From NCBI GenBank assembly GCA_949292725.1, contig CASFAQ010000002.1:1-56122 (forward strand): DNA of 56,122 nt, written 5' to 3'. Shown here one piece after another: positions 6,805 through 15,453 of the stretch. Under the pieces are notes generated by a model that was not told where the DNA came from, ran no database searches, and worked only from the letters and a program-made list of their open reading frames with translations. A program made the translations under genes and the position numbers. Each line of letters begins with the position of its first letter. Position 1 is the stretch's first letter. The DNA is from an uncultured Eubacteriales bacterium (GTDB lineage: Bacteria; Bacillota; Clostridia; Lachnospirales; Lachnospiraceae).

Positions 6805-7110
6805 ATGAATATTTTGAAGAGAATTGATGCAAAAAAGACAGGTATCTTCGCTGCCGGGGTTTTATTTGGAACAGCAGGTATCAAAATTTTATCCGGCAAG
6901 GATGCAAAAAAAATATATACACAGTGCACAGCTGCTGCGCTTCGTGCTAAGGACTGCGTAATGAAGATCGTTACGAATATACAGGAAAATGCGGAAGATA
7001 TTTATTCTGAAGCAATGCAAATTAATGAAGAACGGGCTTCAGAAAATAGTGAATTTGACGATGAAAGCGAAACAGAAGTCGAAAATGATACTATGAAAAC
7101 AGAAGAGTAA
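6805..7110 (+). CDS. DUF6110-family protein, FezA-like candidate
   Basis: I chose ATG 6805 because tggaggt lies about 9 bp upstream; the frame is open from 6781. The 101-residue protein has a glycine-rich hydrophobic N-terminus (about residues 11-29, GIFAAGVLFGTAGIKIL), an amphipathic middle with NIQENAEDIYSEAMQINEER and a very acidic tail. This matches DUF6110, whose genes commonly stand directly before a P1B-type ATPase. That pairing resembles FezA/FezB of the Clostridioides difficile ferrosome system, in which a small membrane protein and a P1B6-ATPase build iron-phosphate granules. Assignment to ferrosomes is inference. Confidence 0.65.
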   Translation: MNILKRIDAKKTGIFAAGVLFGTAGIKILSGKDAKKIYTQCTAAALRAKDCVMKIVTNIQENAEDIYSEAMQINEERASENSEFDDESETEVENDTMKTEE

Positions 7111-7117
7111 TCAGTGA

Positions 7118-8785
7118 AAACGGACACAGGATGTAGTCATTTGCTATGCGGGAGACAGAAGGGGACCTATTTCAATTTTACAGAAGGCTAATTACGATAG
7201 TATTGAAGTGCCTCAATCGGCCTTGGAACTTTCCGGAAGAAGTATGAATAGAGAATATCAGGATAAAATAGTTGGAAAAGTACTTTTACGTTTTGCAAAC
7301 AAAATGTTTCTTCCCTACCCAATCAGAATTGCAGTTACAACTGTAAAGTCTGCAAAATATATCTGGAAAGGACTTGGTTCCGTTTTAAAGGGTAAGATAG
7401 AGGTTGCACTTTTAGATGGAGTAGCAATCGGAGTATCTGTACTTCGCGGCGATATGGAAACGGCAGCTTCTGTGATGTTTTTACTGGATATCGGAGAGAC
7501 ATTAGAAGAATGGACTCATAAGAAATCAGTTGATGATCTGACAAGAAGTATGTCACTAAATATTAGCAAAGTGTGGATGCTGACTGATGGAAAGGAAATT
7601 TTGACAGATACCAGTCAGGTCAGGGCGGGGGATATGGTTGTTACACATATGGGAAATCTGATTCCTTTTGATGGTATCGTTGTAAAAGGTCAGGGAATGG
7701 TCAATCAGTCATCATTGACCGGAGAGTCTTTACCGGTCGAGAAAAAGGAAGGCGGATATGTATATGCCGGGACTGTATTAGAGGAAGGAGAGCTGACCAT
7801 ACAGGTTAAGGTTACATCCGGTGCAACCCGATATGAAAAAATTGTAACAATGATAGAAGAAACAGAGAAACTGAAATCCGGGATGGAAAGCAGGGCAGAA
7901 CATTTGGCTGACAGACTTGTACCATACACACTGCTTGGAACAGGACTGGTTTATCTTCTTACCAGAAATGTAACAAAGGCTTTGGCAGTTTTGATGGTAG
8001 ATTATTCCTGCGCACTAAAACTTGCAATGCCGATCACTGTTCTTGCCGCAATAAAAGAAGCAAACCGGCATCAAATAACTGTAAAAGGCGGTAAATTCTT
8101 AGAACAGATAGCAGAAGCGGATACCATCATATTTGATAAAACCGGGACATTGACGAAAGCGCAGCCAATTGTAGAAAGGGTCATATCTTTTAATGGAGAA
8201 AATCCGGATGAACTGCTTCGTATAGCAGCTTGTCTGGAAGAGCATTTTCCGCACTCTATCGCAAAAGCAGTTGTTAATGCGGCAAAAGAAAAAGGGCTCG
8301 TACATGAGGAAAATCATTCTAAAGTGGAATACATTGTTGCTCATGGTATTTCATCAAGGATAGAAGGTAAGAGAGTGGTAATTGGCAGTTATCATTTTGT
8401 GTTTGAAGATGAAAAATGCACTGTACCTGTTGAAATGGAAGAAACATTCGAAAACCTGCCGGAAGAATGCTCACTACTCTATCTTGCCATGGAAGGGAGA
8501 TTGGCTGCCGTTATCTGTGTTTCTGATCCGGTCAGAGAAGAGGCTTCTGATGTGATTTCGTTACTACATGACCAAGGTTTTACGAAAATTGTTATGATGA
8601 CCGGAGACAGTGAGCGTACAGCGTCTGCTGTTGCGAATAAAATTGGTGTAGATGAATACTATTCTGAGGTTCTCCCAGAGGATAAGGCAGCATTTGTAGA
8701 AAAAGAGCATGGCAAAGGCAGAAAGGTCATTATGATTGGTGACGGAGTAAATGATTCGCCTGCATTGTCAGCTGATAGGACTTAA
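7118..8785 (+). pseudogene. P1B-type heavy-metal ATPase (P1B6/FezB-like), truncated at both ends
   Basis: Metal-pumping ATPase body with TGES (in SSLTGESLPVEKK), the phosphorylation motif DKTGTLTK, HP in EEHFPHSIAKAV, MTGDSERTA and MIGDGVNDSPALS. The transmembrane metal site reads DYSCALKLAMP, the SCA type of the P1B6 group rather than CPC. Homology begins abruptly at about 7121 (in-frame TGA at 7115), so the N-terminal region of roughly 50 residues is missing. It ends right after GVNDSPALSAD, losing the last transmembrane helices where an HD-GYP fragment is joined on. The nearest usable start is GTG 7208. The protein cannot transport in this form. Confidence 0.8.
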
Positions 8786-9239
8786 GAATGAGGATACATT
8801 AAAAATACATATTGCGGCACATTTACATGATATTGGAAAGATAGGTGTGCCGGATGCTGTGCTTAACAAAGAAGGAAAACTAACAGATGAGGGATTTGCA
8901 TATATAAAAAAACATCCCATAATAGGAGCTGAGATACTTGGAAAATCCCACAAATTAAGTGAGCTGTCAGACATTGTTTTGATGCATCATGAGCGTTTTG
9001 ATGGGAAGGGTTACCCGATTGGCAAATCGGGAGTGGATATACCAATTGGAGCAAGAATTATTGCAATATGTGATTCTATTGATGCCATTACATCTAACCG
9101 CTGTTATCGTAAAGCACATGATTTTGATTACTGTTATGAGGAAATTGAGAAGAATCTGGGAAAGATGTATGACCCGATTGTGGGTAGATATGTGCTTGAT
9201 AACTGGGATGAGATAACGAGTGTGGTGAATACGGAATAA
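8772..9239 (+). pseudogene. HD-GYP-domain phosphodiesterase, N-terminally truncated
   Basis: From LIGLKNEDTLKIHIAAHLHD onward the frame follows an HD-GYP domain: HDIGKIGVPD with the metal-binding HD and GKIGVP, HHERFDGKGYP with the HH and GYP signature, then ICDSIDAITSNRCYR. HD-GYP proteins hydrolyse cyclic di-GMP. The usual sensor domain and the first part of the HD domain are absent because the sequence begins at the join with the ATPase gene (about 8770-8785). No start codon with a ribosome-binding site precedes the domain in frame, so I call it a fragment although the catalytic core is nearly whole. Confidence 0.75.
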
Positions 9240-9368
9240 TAAAGTGTTTTATAACTATTTTTGGCGTTGAATAAAGGTGATGATGGTTTTGATAGTGGGT
9301 ATTAAAAATCCATGTTTGGATATATATTAATCTGCAAAATAAGAAAACCAATAGCTTTGTATGAGATA

Positions 9369-9719
9369 CTATTGGTTATTCTTATTGTTTTGTTTTCGCA
9401 TCAAATTAAGTATATATTGAATAATTGGTAATAAATCATGAGATTCCTGTTCCGTGCAATCATTTAATAAGGTAAGGAGCTTCTGAAGATTTGGTTTCTG
9501 GTCGTTGCTATATGGGTAGAAAATCTTATCTGCTGGTATCTTAAGATATGTAATTAATGGATACAGCTTCTCAAATTTCGGATTACCACGTCCAGCTTCG
9601 ATGTTCAATATGGTGCGTTGATCTAGATTAAGAATTTCTGCCAGCTTTTCCTGTGAGAGACCGAGTTCTGTACGGGCTTCAAGTACTGCGTTGGCAAGAT
9701 TTTGTTTTATATCCTGCAT
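9369..9719 (-). CDS. XRE-family helix-turn-helix regulator
   Basis: A 116-residue DNA-binding protein. The N-terminal Cro/CI-type helix-turn-helix covers about residues 10-65 (TELGLSQEKLAEILNLDQRT then ILNIEAGRGNPKFEKLYPL). The C-terminal half (residues 70-116) is a helical tail without a known domain. The gene faces away from the relaxase, and its promoter region holds a 10-bp inverted repeat that could be its own operator. Proteins of this type often regulate conjugative or mobilisable elements, which fits the neighbours. Confidence 0.85.
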   Translation of the reverse strand: MQDIKQNLANAVLEARTELGLSQEKLAEILNLDQRTILNIEAGRGNPKFEKLYPLITYLKIPADKIFYPYSNDQKPNLQKLLTLLNDCTEQESHDLLPIIQYILNLMRKQNNKNNQ

Positions 9720-9772
9720 TGTAATTCACCTCGATAGTAGTTTACATTACACATCGACAAGAGTGAATTACA
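9720..9772 (-). promoter_or_regulatory. Inverted repeat upstream of the XRE gene
   Basis: tgtaattcac (9720-9729) and gtgaattaca (9763-9772) are perfect 10-bp inverted repeats, with the first arm at the XRE start codon. This is a likely autoregulatory operator. Confidence 0.5.
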
Positions 9773-9807
9773 TTAGAATACACTATAGATATGGAGTGCA
9801 GTACATA

Positions 9808-9894
9808 GTGAAACAAAAGTGGAAAATACGAGAAAAAAGAATATTAGTAGAAAAAGCAAAAATAGCCTACTACACACATCAAGGTGTATCGTGA
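9808..9894 (+). CDS. Possible 28-residue leader peptide
   Basis: A GTG at 9808 opens 28 codons rich in Lys and Arg (KQKWKIREKRILVEKAKIAY then YTHQGVS) and ends at TGA 9892-9894, inside the ascending arm of a strong hairpin followed by six T. The layout of short basic frame plus intrinsic terminator resembles a leader with attenuator. I see no good ribosome-binding site, so translation is uncertain. It could instead be the tail of a lost gene. Confidence 0.3.
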   Translation: MKQKWKIREKRILVEKAKIAYYTHQGVS

Positions 9895-9929
9895 TGAGGT
9901 ATAAAACCTCAATGCGATACATCTTTTTT
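9885..9929 (+). terminator. Strong plus-strand terminator
   Basis: Stem tgtatcg/cgataca (9885-9891 with 9915-9921), a small internal loop, then tgaggt/acctca (9895-9900 with 9906-9911), followed by TTTTTT at 9924-9929. It reads rightward toward the 3' end of the convergent relaxase gene. Confidence 0.75.
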
Positions 9930-9940
9930 AGTGGGTAAAA

Positions 9941-11204
9941 TCACAGAGCAGTTTCGTCCTTTTCTGATTTTCTGTCATTAGTCTGCTGAACTGACGAACT
10001 ACGATTAAGATATTGATTCAGATTATCTAATTTTCTGTTGAGAGCATTGATTTCTTTCTCCGCAGATTTATAGGTTTTCTGTAAGGTTTCTTTCTTGGAA
10101 TACAAAAAATTGTATTCGTTACGGAGCCTTTCAATATCAAGAGTTTTAGGGTTCACTCCAAGCCGTTTTAACATATTTTCTGCACCGTCATGGAGTAGAA
10201 GTTCTGTTTCGTGCAGTTTTGGTAAGAACCGACTTAGCTGCAAGCTGTTTTTCCAGCTCGGCAATGGAGCTTGTTTCACTGTAACTGCTGGCAGCAATCT
10301 TTAGGTTTTGGATGTCTGCCCAATGCTTTAGACCGGGACTATGTTCAAACTTTTCTTCCGAGGTGTCAATGAGTTTTTTGGAAGAATAATCTTTGACAAG
10401 CTGCTTCTTTCTTGTAGGAAATGGAATACGCTTTTTAGGCTGTATCAATGCCTTTGCTTCAATCCGTTCCTTAATCCGCTCATTGGTGTATTCCGCACCT
10501 AAAGAGTTGGCTCTGCCACGGATAAAATGCTCACGGTCAAGTGGTCGGAAAGATATATATTTTAAAGATTTTTCATCAAAGGTTTCGCCTTTTATCTCAT
10601 ATCCTTTGGCACGGATAAGGTCAAGAAAGCCCTCATAAGTATCAGCAGTTTGGATAGCTTCGTCAATGTCTTTTTTCAGCCTGGTTTTCCATGAGGAATT
10701 GTTTTTATTGGAGAGCCATTCCTTGTATGGTTTTCCACGCTGGTCAGTTGGTGGCAGGACGGATAACTGATGCTCAGAACACAGCTCATCATTTAGATGT
10801 CGTATGTGATAGTAGGTCTTTTTACAGTCATGGTATTTCTCATGATTGATGTTATCTGCAGCACAGAAAATGATGTGGTTATGAACGTGTCCTTTGTCAA
10901 TGTGGGTAGCCACAATGTAAGAGTATTTTCCTTCCAGTAGTTTGTCGGCAAGCTCTATACCGATTTGATGAGCTTCCTTATAAGATACTTCTCCGGGCAT
11001 GAATGCCTGTATTAGATGAAAGGCTTTGTTTGGGTCTGCCTGATTGGTTTTTGACAGGGCAAACTTGAAATCAAAAGCAGCAGTTTCCGGACTGCATCCA
11101 AAGGAAGAAATGAGGATACTTTCATCTGTCTTTGTAGGGGTGCAGATGTAATCTACTGCTTTATTGACGGTTGCTTGGATAGCATGGATTTTTGTGATTG
11201 CCAT
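9941..11204 (-). pseudogene. Relaxase/mobilisation nuclease with internal deletion and frameshift
   Basis: The first 338 codons (11204 leftward) encode the N-terminal relaxase domain of the Tn1549-type mobilisation proteins, including the histidine triad segment HIDKGHVHNHIIFCA and the start MAITKIHAIQATVNKAVDYI. At about 10220 the frame changes: LAAKSVLTK is followed in another frame by LHETELLLHDGAENMLKRLG, the normal C-terminal coiled coil. The linker that usually lies between is missing, so a deletion created the frameshift. The nicking domain may still be made as a truncated protein. It overlaps mobC by 52 bp, so they were one operon. Confidence 0.8.
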
Positions 11205-11494
11205 ACCTGTTTCATCAGCTCCTTTACTTCTTTTACATCGGCTTCATAGACGTTGCCCGTGGCGTTCATACGCTTGGCAATCTGGTTTAAATTGTTCCCG
11301 ATGCGAGAGAGGATTGTGTTGTATTCCCGTAGGTGTTCATAGTTTACATCATAGACATATCCGTACAAAATCAGATGCCGGATAAAGGCGGATTTGCTTT
11401 TCATATTGGAGGCTTTCCATTTCTGTTCTAGGATGTACTGTTCATCATCGCTCAGATATATTTTCAATTCATTTTGTCTTTCTCTTTTTGCCAT
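11153..11494 (-). CDS. MobC-like relaxosome protein
   Basis: A 113-residue protein with a ribbon-helix-helix-like N-terminus (LKIYLSDDEQYILEQKWKAS, then MKSKSAFIRHLIL) and the MobC segment ILSRIGNNLNQIAKRMNATG followed by VKELMKQVW. MobC proteins help the relaxase open oriT. The gene starts at 11494 and precedes the relaxase in the same direction with overlapping ends. It looks intact, although the relaxase is damaged. Confidence 0.82.
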   Translation of the reverse strand: MAKRERQNELKIYLSDDEQYILEQKWKASNMKSKSAFIRHLILYGYVYDVNYEHLREYNTILSRIGNNLNQIAKRMNATGNVYEADVKEVKELMKQVWQSQKSMLSKQPSIKQ

Positions 11495-11539
11495 TGCTTT
11501 GTCCTTTCCCTTCCTTATTTATGAAGAAGATTTTGTAAT

Positions 11540-11576
11540 ATGCCGTATCCGGCTGTCCGGCTTCGGAGAACGGCAT
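11540..11576. other. Candidate origin of transfer (hairpin upstream of mobC)
   Basis: The 7-bp arms atgccgt (11540-11546) and acggcat (11570-11576) enclose a G+C-rich loop that itself contains direct ccgg repeats (atccggctgtccggct). It lies 46 bp upstream of mobC, the usual place for oriT in mobilisable elements. The rest of 11577-11866 shows no gene: only A+T-rich sequence and a weak hairpin. Confidence 0.35.
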
Positions 11577-11866
11577 AGGTAATAAAAAAACTGCACTGTT
11601 CACAGCAGGCATCAGATGCCCGTGAAGCTCCATAGCAGTTTGTGTGTCTTTTTATGAATTTGTGATTTTATCCATAAAAGATTTTAGCAACCAGAAGCTG
11701 CAAAGTCAATAAGAGAAAGCAGGAGAGAAAAGAGTATTTATTTTGGGATAAGTTGAGTTGATTGTATCAAAAGCGGTTGCGGAAAAAAGCCTATTTTAAT
11801 ATGAAAGGTTTTTTTCGGTTCGTTTTTTACAATGAGATTGGAGAATTTACAGAAAGGAGGTAAAGC

Positions 11867-12118
11867 ATGAATACGGCAGTTCGAAGAGCTGAAATAATAA
11901 ATATTCTGCTTGTCAGACGTCGCATTACGGCGAAAGAACTGGCAGACGAATTTAATGTTACGGTTCGCACAATACAAAATGATATTCAGGCTTTATCTCT
12001 TGGTTTTCCAATCTATACGAAACAGGGAGGCGATGGTGGAATATGTGGAGCCACTATGCGGGCACGCCAAGAGATACCTGCTTTCTTTATAGAGAAGGTT
12101 CATATGAAGGAATACTGA
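11867..12118 (+). pseudogene. HTH-type (DeoR-like) regulator, truncated
   Basis: The frame begins with a good gaaaggaggt site and encodes the N-terminal winged helix of an HTH_11/DeoR-type regulator: RRAEIINILLVRRRITAKEL then FNVTVRTIQNDIQAL. After GFPIYTKQGGDGGI the normal continuation is lost and a foreign tail of about 25 residues follows to the stop. About 58 residues of regulator remain, lacking any effector domain. I infer a deletion joint at about 12043. Confidence 0.65.
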
Positions 12119-12204
12119 AATCTGGTATTGAAGTTAAGGTAAGTAGCGAGGGATGGCTGGCAAAATGTGCAGCAGTTGCACGGGGCAAAGATACATATTT
12201 TTGA
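12085..12204 (+). pseudogene. Unrecognised coding fragment
   Basis: In one frame the sequence reads LYREGSYEGILKSGIEVKV, then SSEGWLAKCAAVARGKDTYF and a stop at 12204. The composition is that of a real protein end, but there is no start and I do not recognise the family. The following stretch to 12376 contains a small hairpin (ccgga-gaaa-tccgg) and no gene I can support. Confidence 0.3.
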
Positions 12205-12376
12205 TAATGATACTTCCGGAGAAATCCGGTCAATTTGGATGACGGTGCAAGACCGATGTGGGCAGAGTAATGACCTGTCACCTGTATGGATTTTTTTGTT
12301 ATCTGCTGATGAGAGATAGGAGCATGGGTTCCTGTTTGTCATGGGCAGATAAATTTACGTGAAGAAAGGAGAAAAC

Positions 12377-12607
12377 ATGGGCAATGAAATAACAAAGGAA
12401 CAAATCAATATGATGATGGCATTGGCTTTAATGAAATATTTATATAGGGAAGGAAAAATATCTGCTTTAGGTAATCAGGTTCAGTATTATGATAATTTGT
12501 TAGCCCAACATCCTGATTGGGAACTTTATGACAGATATATTGATGAAGTCGCTACGATGATGCGCAGCGCAATCAAGGTGGCGACAGGTCATGGAACATC
12601 AGAATGA
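12377..12607 (+). CDS. Small hypothetical protein, possible antitoxin partner
   Basis: ATG 12377 has a clear gaaaggag site; 76 residues. The N-terminus EITKEQINMMMALALMKYLY resembles the opening of small proteins common on clostridial mobile elements (SHOCT-like, ITKEQIN...L...GKI). The rest, HPDWELYDRYIDEVATMMRS, is not recognised. Its last 17 bp overlap the start of a RelE/ParE-like fragment in another frame, an arrangement seen in toxin-antitoxin pairs. The antitoxin idea rests only on this overlap. Confidence 0.45.
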   Translation: MGNEITKEQINMMMALALMKYLYREGKISALGNQVQYYDNLLAQHPDWELYDRYIDEVATMMRSAIKVATGHGTSE

Positions 12608-12945
12608 ATACCGAGTGATTGTATCGGAACGGGCAACGCAGATGTTTGTTTCCCATGCCGCATTTCTGGCACAGGTCAGTACAGAAGCAGCAGAACGGCT
12701 GACAGCAGAGTTTGAGAAAATCCGTAACTATACGGAAAGTATGTTTTTTGGAGTGTCGCTCAGGCAGTTCACTTTTCTGTCCTTGCCTGCGGCGTGGCGG
12801 TTGCCCTGTATTTTGTTATCCGTCCCTACTTCGGCACGGAAACCCTGAACTGGATGTGTATTTTAGGAGCTTCTCCTTTTGCAGCGTTGGAATTTATCAA
12901 GTACAACGGAATGATCCGTCTCAGAGGGCGAACAACCTTCTGACC
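12591..12945 (+). pseudogene. Chimera of a RelE/ParE-like toxin start and a PrgI-type conjugation protein
   Basis: The first 43 or so residues (EYRVIVSERATQMFVSHAAF and on to LTAEFEK) look like the beginning of a RelE/ParE toxin. They run in frame into IRNYTESMFFGVSLRQF, the beginning of a PrgI-family membrane protein of conjugation systems. A one-base slip after that shifts the frame; the other frame continues VLACGVAVALYFVIRPYFG, FIKYNGM. The rest to 13025 (RANNLLTLAGGIITTFAVER in a third frame) is unrecognised debris. At least one deletion and one frameshift are needed to explain it. Confidence 0.6.
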
Positions 12946-13020
12946 CTTGCGGGCGGTATCATCACCACCTTTGCCGTAGAGCGACCGTATTATCCGAGAA
13001 ATGATGGGGCTTTAGTGAGA

Positions 13021-13126
13021 ACTTAGGTGTAAATACACCCAAGTTTCAAGTGAGCGCTTGATATTTTACAAAAACGGTGGCATACTATACTTGAAAGTTG
13101 AGGTAAAATACCCGTAAGTTTTAAGT
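13021..13126. repeat. Two related palindromes upstream of the AAA ATPase
   Basis: acttaggtgt/acacccaagt (13021-13030 with 13035-13044, one mismatch) is followed by a longer imperfect palindrome at 13089-13126 built from acttgaaagttgaggta and its approximate complement. They share the words actt, aggt and aagtt. They may be operators for the gene that follows. Confidence 0.5.
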
Positions 13127-13141
13127 AAATGGAGGACTACA

Positions 13142-14431
13142 ATGCAGAATATTATTAAGCGTGACGAATATCTTAGCAGAATTATTGACAGAAAGGAAAA
13201 CGGACTGATTAAGGTTATTACCGGTATCAGAAGATGCGGAAAGAGCTTTCTCCTGTTCAATCTGTTTTATGATTATCTAATCGAAAGCGGAGTAAAAGAA
13301 GAACAGATTATTACGATGGCTCTGGATGATGACACCTTTGTTAAATACCGTGATCCTGATGAATTGTCAAAATATATTCGCGGGAAAATCACGGGCTCGG
13401 ATATGTACTATATTCTCATTGACGAGGTGCAGTATGCAATCACAAAGGATGAACTTAAAAATCCTGAGAACATCAGGCTTTACAATGTACTCAACGGTCT
13501 TATGCGGCTTCGCAATGTTGATATCTATGTAACCGGAAGCAACTCAAAAATGCTTACGAAGGATGTATTGACCGCCTTTCGTGGCAGAGGTGACGAGGTA
13601 AAGATTTACCCAATCTCTTTCAAGGAGTATTATTCCTTTGTGGGCGGAGATAAATCCGATGCCTATGAAGAATACGCTCTGTACGGCGGTATGCCCCTTG
13701 TTTTAACAAAAAAGAGCGACGCAGACAAGATGAACTATCTGCAAACCCTTTTCACCGAAGTATATTTCAAAGACATTGTGGAGCGTTACGATATAGAGCT
13801 GCCGAATGTACTCAGCGAATTAACGGATGACCTGTGCTCTTCCGTTGGTTCACTTACTAATGCAAGTAAAATTTCAAACACCTTGCAGACAGTAAAAAAC
13901 ATTAAGGTTTCAGGTACAACCGTTTCAAACTATCTGAATTATATGATTGAATCGTTCCTGTTTTGCAATGCGAAACGATACGATGTAAAAGGAAAGAAGT
14001 ATTTTGAGTATCCGTCAAAGTATTACTGTACCGACATCGGACTTCGCAACGCAAGACTGAATTTCAGGCAGCAGGAAGAGACGCACATAATGGAGAACAT
14101 CATTTATAATGAGCTTCTGTGCCGTGAATATTCCGTTGATGTCGGTGTTGTAGAGATTGTAGAAACCAATGCGGGCAAGAGATCTAAAAAGCAGTGTGAG
14201 ATAGATTTTGTAGTAAACAAAGGTTCTAAAAAATACTATATCCAATCTGCACTGAATGTTTCGGAACCGTCAAAACTTGAAACCGAACTCAGACCTTTGA
14301 AGAATACCAAAGATTTCTTCAAAAAGATTATAATCAGTAAAACCTCAATGAAGCCTTGGACAGATGAGGACGGAATTCTGCATCTCGGACTTTATGAGTT
14401 CTTGCTGAATGAAAATTCCCTTGAGCTATAA
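13142..14431 (+). CDS. AAA ATPase of the AAA_14/DUF4143 family
   Basis: A 429-residue ATPase. The Walker A segment GIRRCGKSFLLFNL is at about residues 28-41, Walker B YILIDEVQYA at about 91-100, and VTGSNSKML and FRGRGDEVKIYPISFKEYY follow as is typical. The DUF4143 half ends in a nuclease-like domain (KQCEIDFVVNKGSKKYYIQ with D, E and K positions). Members are frequent in mobile islands and have been proposed to act in toxin-antitoxin-like or defence roles, but the function is not settled. ATG 13142 follows ggagg. The gene looks intact, unlike its neighbours, and its 3' end overlaps the convergent AraC gene by 40 bp. Confidence 0.85.
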   Translation: MQNIIKRDEYLSRIIDRKENGLIKVITGIRRCGKSFLLFNLFYDYLIESGVKEEQIITMALDDDTFVKYRDPDELSKYIRGKITGSDMYYILIDEVQYAITKDELKNPENIRLYNVLNGLMRLRNVDIYVTGSNSKMLTKDVLTAFRGRGDEVKIYPISFKEYYSFVGGDKSDAYEEYALYGGMPLVLTKKSDADKMNYLQTLFTEVYFKDIVERYDIELPNVLSELTDDLCSSVGSLTNASKISNTLQTVKNIKVSGTTVSNYLNYMIESFLFCNAKRYDVKGKKYFEYPSKYYCTDIGLRNARLNFRQQEETHIMENIIYNELLCREYSVDVGVVEIVETNAGKRSKKQCEIDFVVNKGSKKYYIQSALNVSEPSKLETELRPLKNTKDFFKKIIISKTSMKPWTDEDGILHLGLYEFLLNENSLEL

Positions 14432-15327
14432 ACTGAATAAAATCCTGAATTTTGACGTCTATATTCGTTTGCACTCATATGATATCGCTGTTTGAATTTT
14501 TTGCAGAAATATCCAGCATCAGAAAAGCCGGTATCGGCTGCAACAAAAGAAACCGATTTTTGTGTGGTTTTAAGCTGTGCTGCCGCTTGTGTCAGCCGAT
14601 ATTGAATCAGATAGGATACCGGAGAAGTTTGAATGCAGGAACGGAAGATATGCAGCGCCCCGCTTTTGCTTATCGGAACAGAGTTTGCTATCATATCAAG
14701 AGTAATTGCATCCTTGTAATGATTGTGAATATACTGCATCATGGTTTGTAATTTTGCCTGTCTGTGATTTAAATGGCGCACAGCTGGTGAAATGCTATCC
14801 ATATTCATATTTTGATACAATACGTCCCAACATTGAAGCAGCAGTTGCATGGTACGCAGTTCATTTCCGCCATCTATTTCCTGAACAGAAAAAATCCGAT
14901 TCAAAGTTTCTAAGATGTGATATTGCCACGCTACATCCGGCTGCAAAACCTGAAAAGCTACAGATGAATGGAGGATAGGATTTACATATTTTTCGTAAAT
15001 CAAAGTATCTTCCGGTGCAAGCAGCGTTGCGTCAAAAACAATATTGGGACAAAAAACGCTGCTTTTCGCCTCATACTGATGAAGCGTTCCGCTATTGATG
15101 AAAATGCCGCTTCCTTCAGACAGTTCTATCCTGTTGTCTCCGGCAAAACATATTGCCGTACCTTTGTCGACAAACAGGAATTCCAATTCATGGTGCCAAT
15201 GCCAGTCAATCCGATGAAAATCAAATTCCCAAATATTTTCAGGATAAAAGGCGAAAGGGTATGCTTGGCTCCCGTGGACAACAGTCTCCCTCAGAGTATC
15301 ATCCGTATAAATTTTATGTGTATCCAT
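14392..15327 (-). CDS. AraC-family transcriptional regulator
   Basis: A 311-residue regulator. The N-terminal cupin domain (about residues 20-150) includes the HWHHELEFLFVDKG segment typical of sugar-sensing AraC proteins. The C-terminal double helix-turn-helix (about 205-300) contains SKSGALHIFRSCIQTSPVSY and AADTGFSDAGYFCKKFKQRY. It has a good aaggag before ATG 15327 and is divergent from the MFS transporter gene. It likely controls that transporter and the DUF1349 genes in response to a carbohydrate. The substrate is unknown. Confidence 0.9.
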   Translation of the reverse strand: MDTHKIYTDDTLRETVVHGSQAYPFAFYPENIWEFDFHRIDWHWHHELEFLFVDKGTAICFAGDNRIELSEGSGIFINSGTLHQYEAKSSVFCPNIVFDATLLAPEDTLIYEKYVNPILHSSVAFQVLQPDVAWQYHILETLNRIFSVQEIDGGNELRTMQLLLQCWDVLYQNMNMDSISPAVRHLNHRQAKLQTMMQYIHNHYKDAITLDMIANSVPISKSGALHIFRSCIQTSPVSYLIQYRLTQAAAQLKTTQKSVSFVAADTGFSDAGYFCKKFKQRYHMSANEYRRQNSGFYSVYSSREFSFSKNS

Positions 15328-15453
15328 AAGTCTCCTTATTGTGCACAGATAGTTTTTGCGATATTATACCATAAACAGATGATAAAATCCACTGTATAAA
15401 GCGATTATCTGTGATATAATCCATGTGATTTTGCGGAATACAGGAGAGAACCA

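Noticed and set aside
7208..8785. Absence of CPC in the ATPase as a loss-of-function sign
   Set aside because: The SCA motif is normal for the P1B6 group; the real damage is the missing ends.
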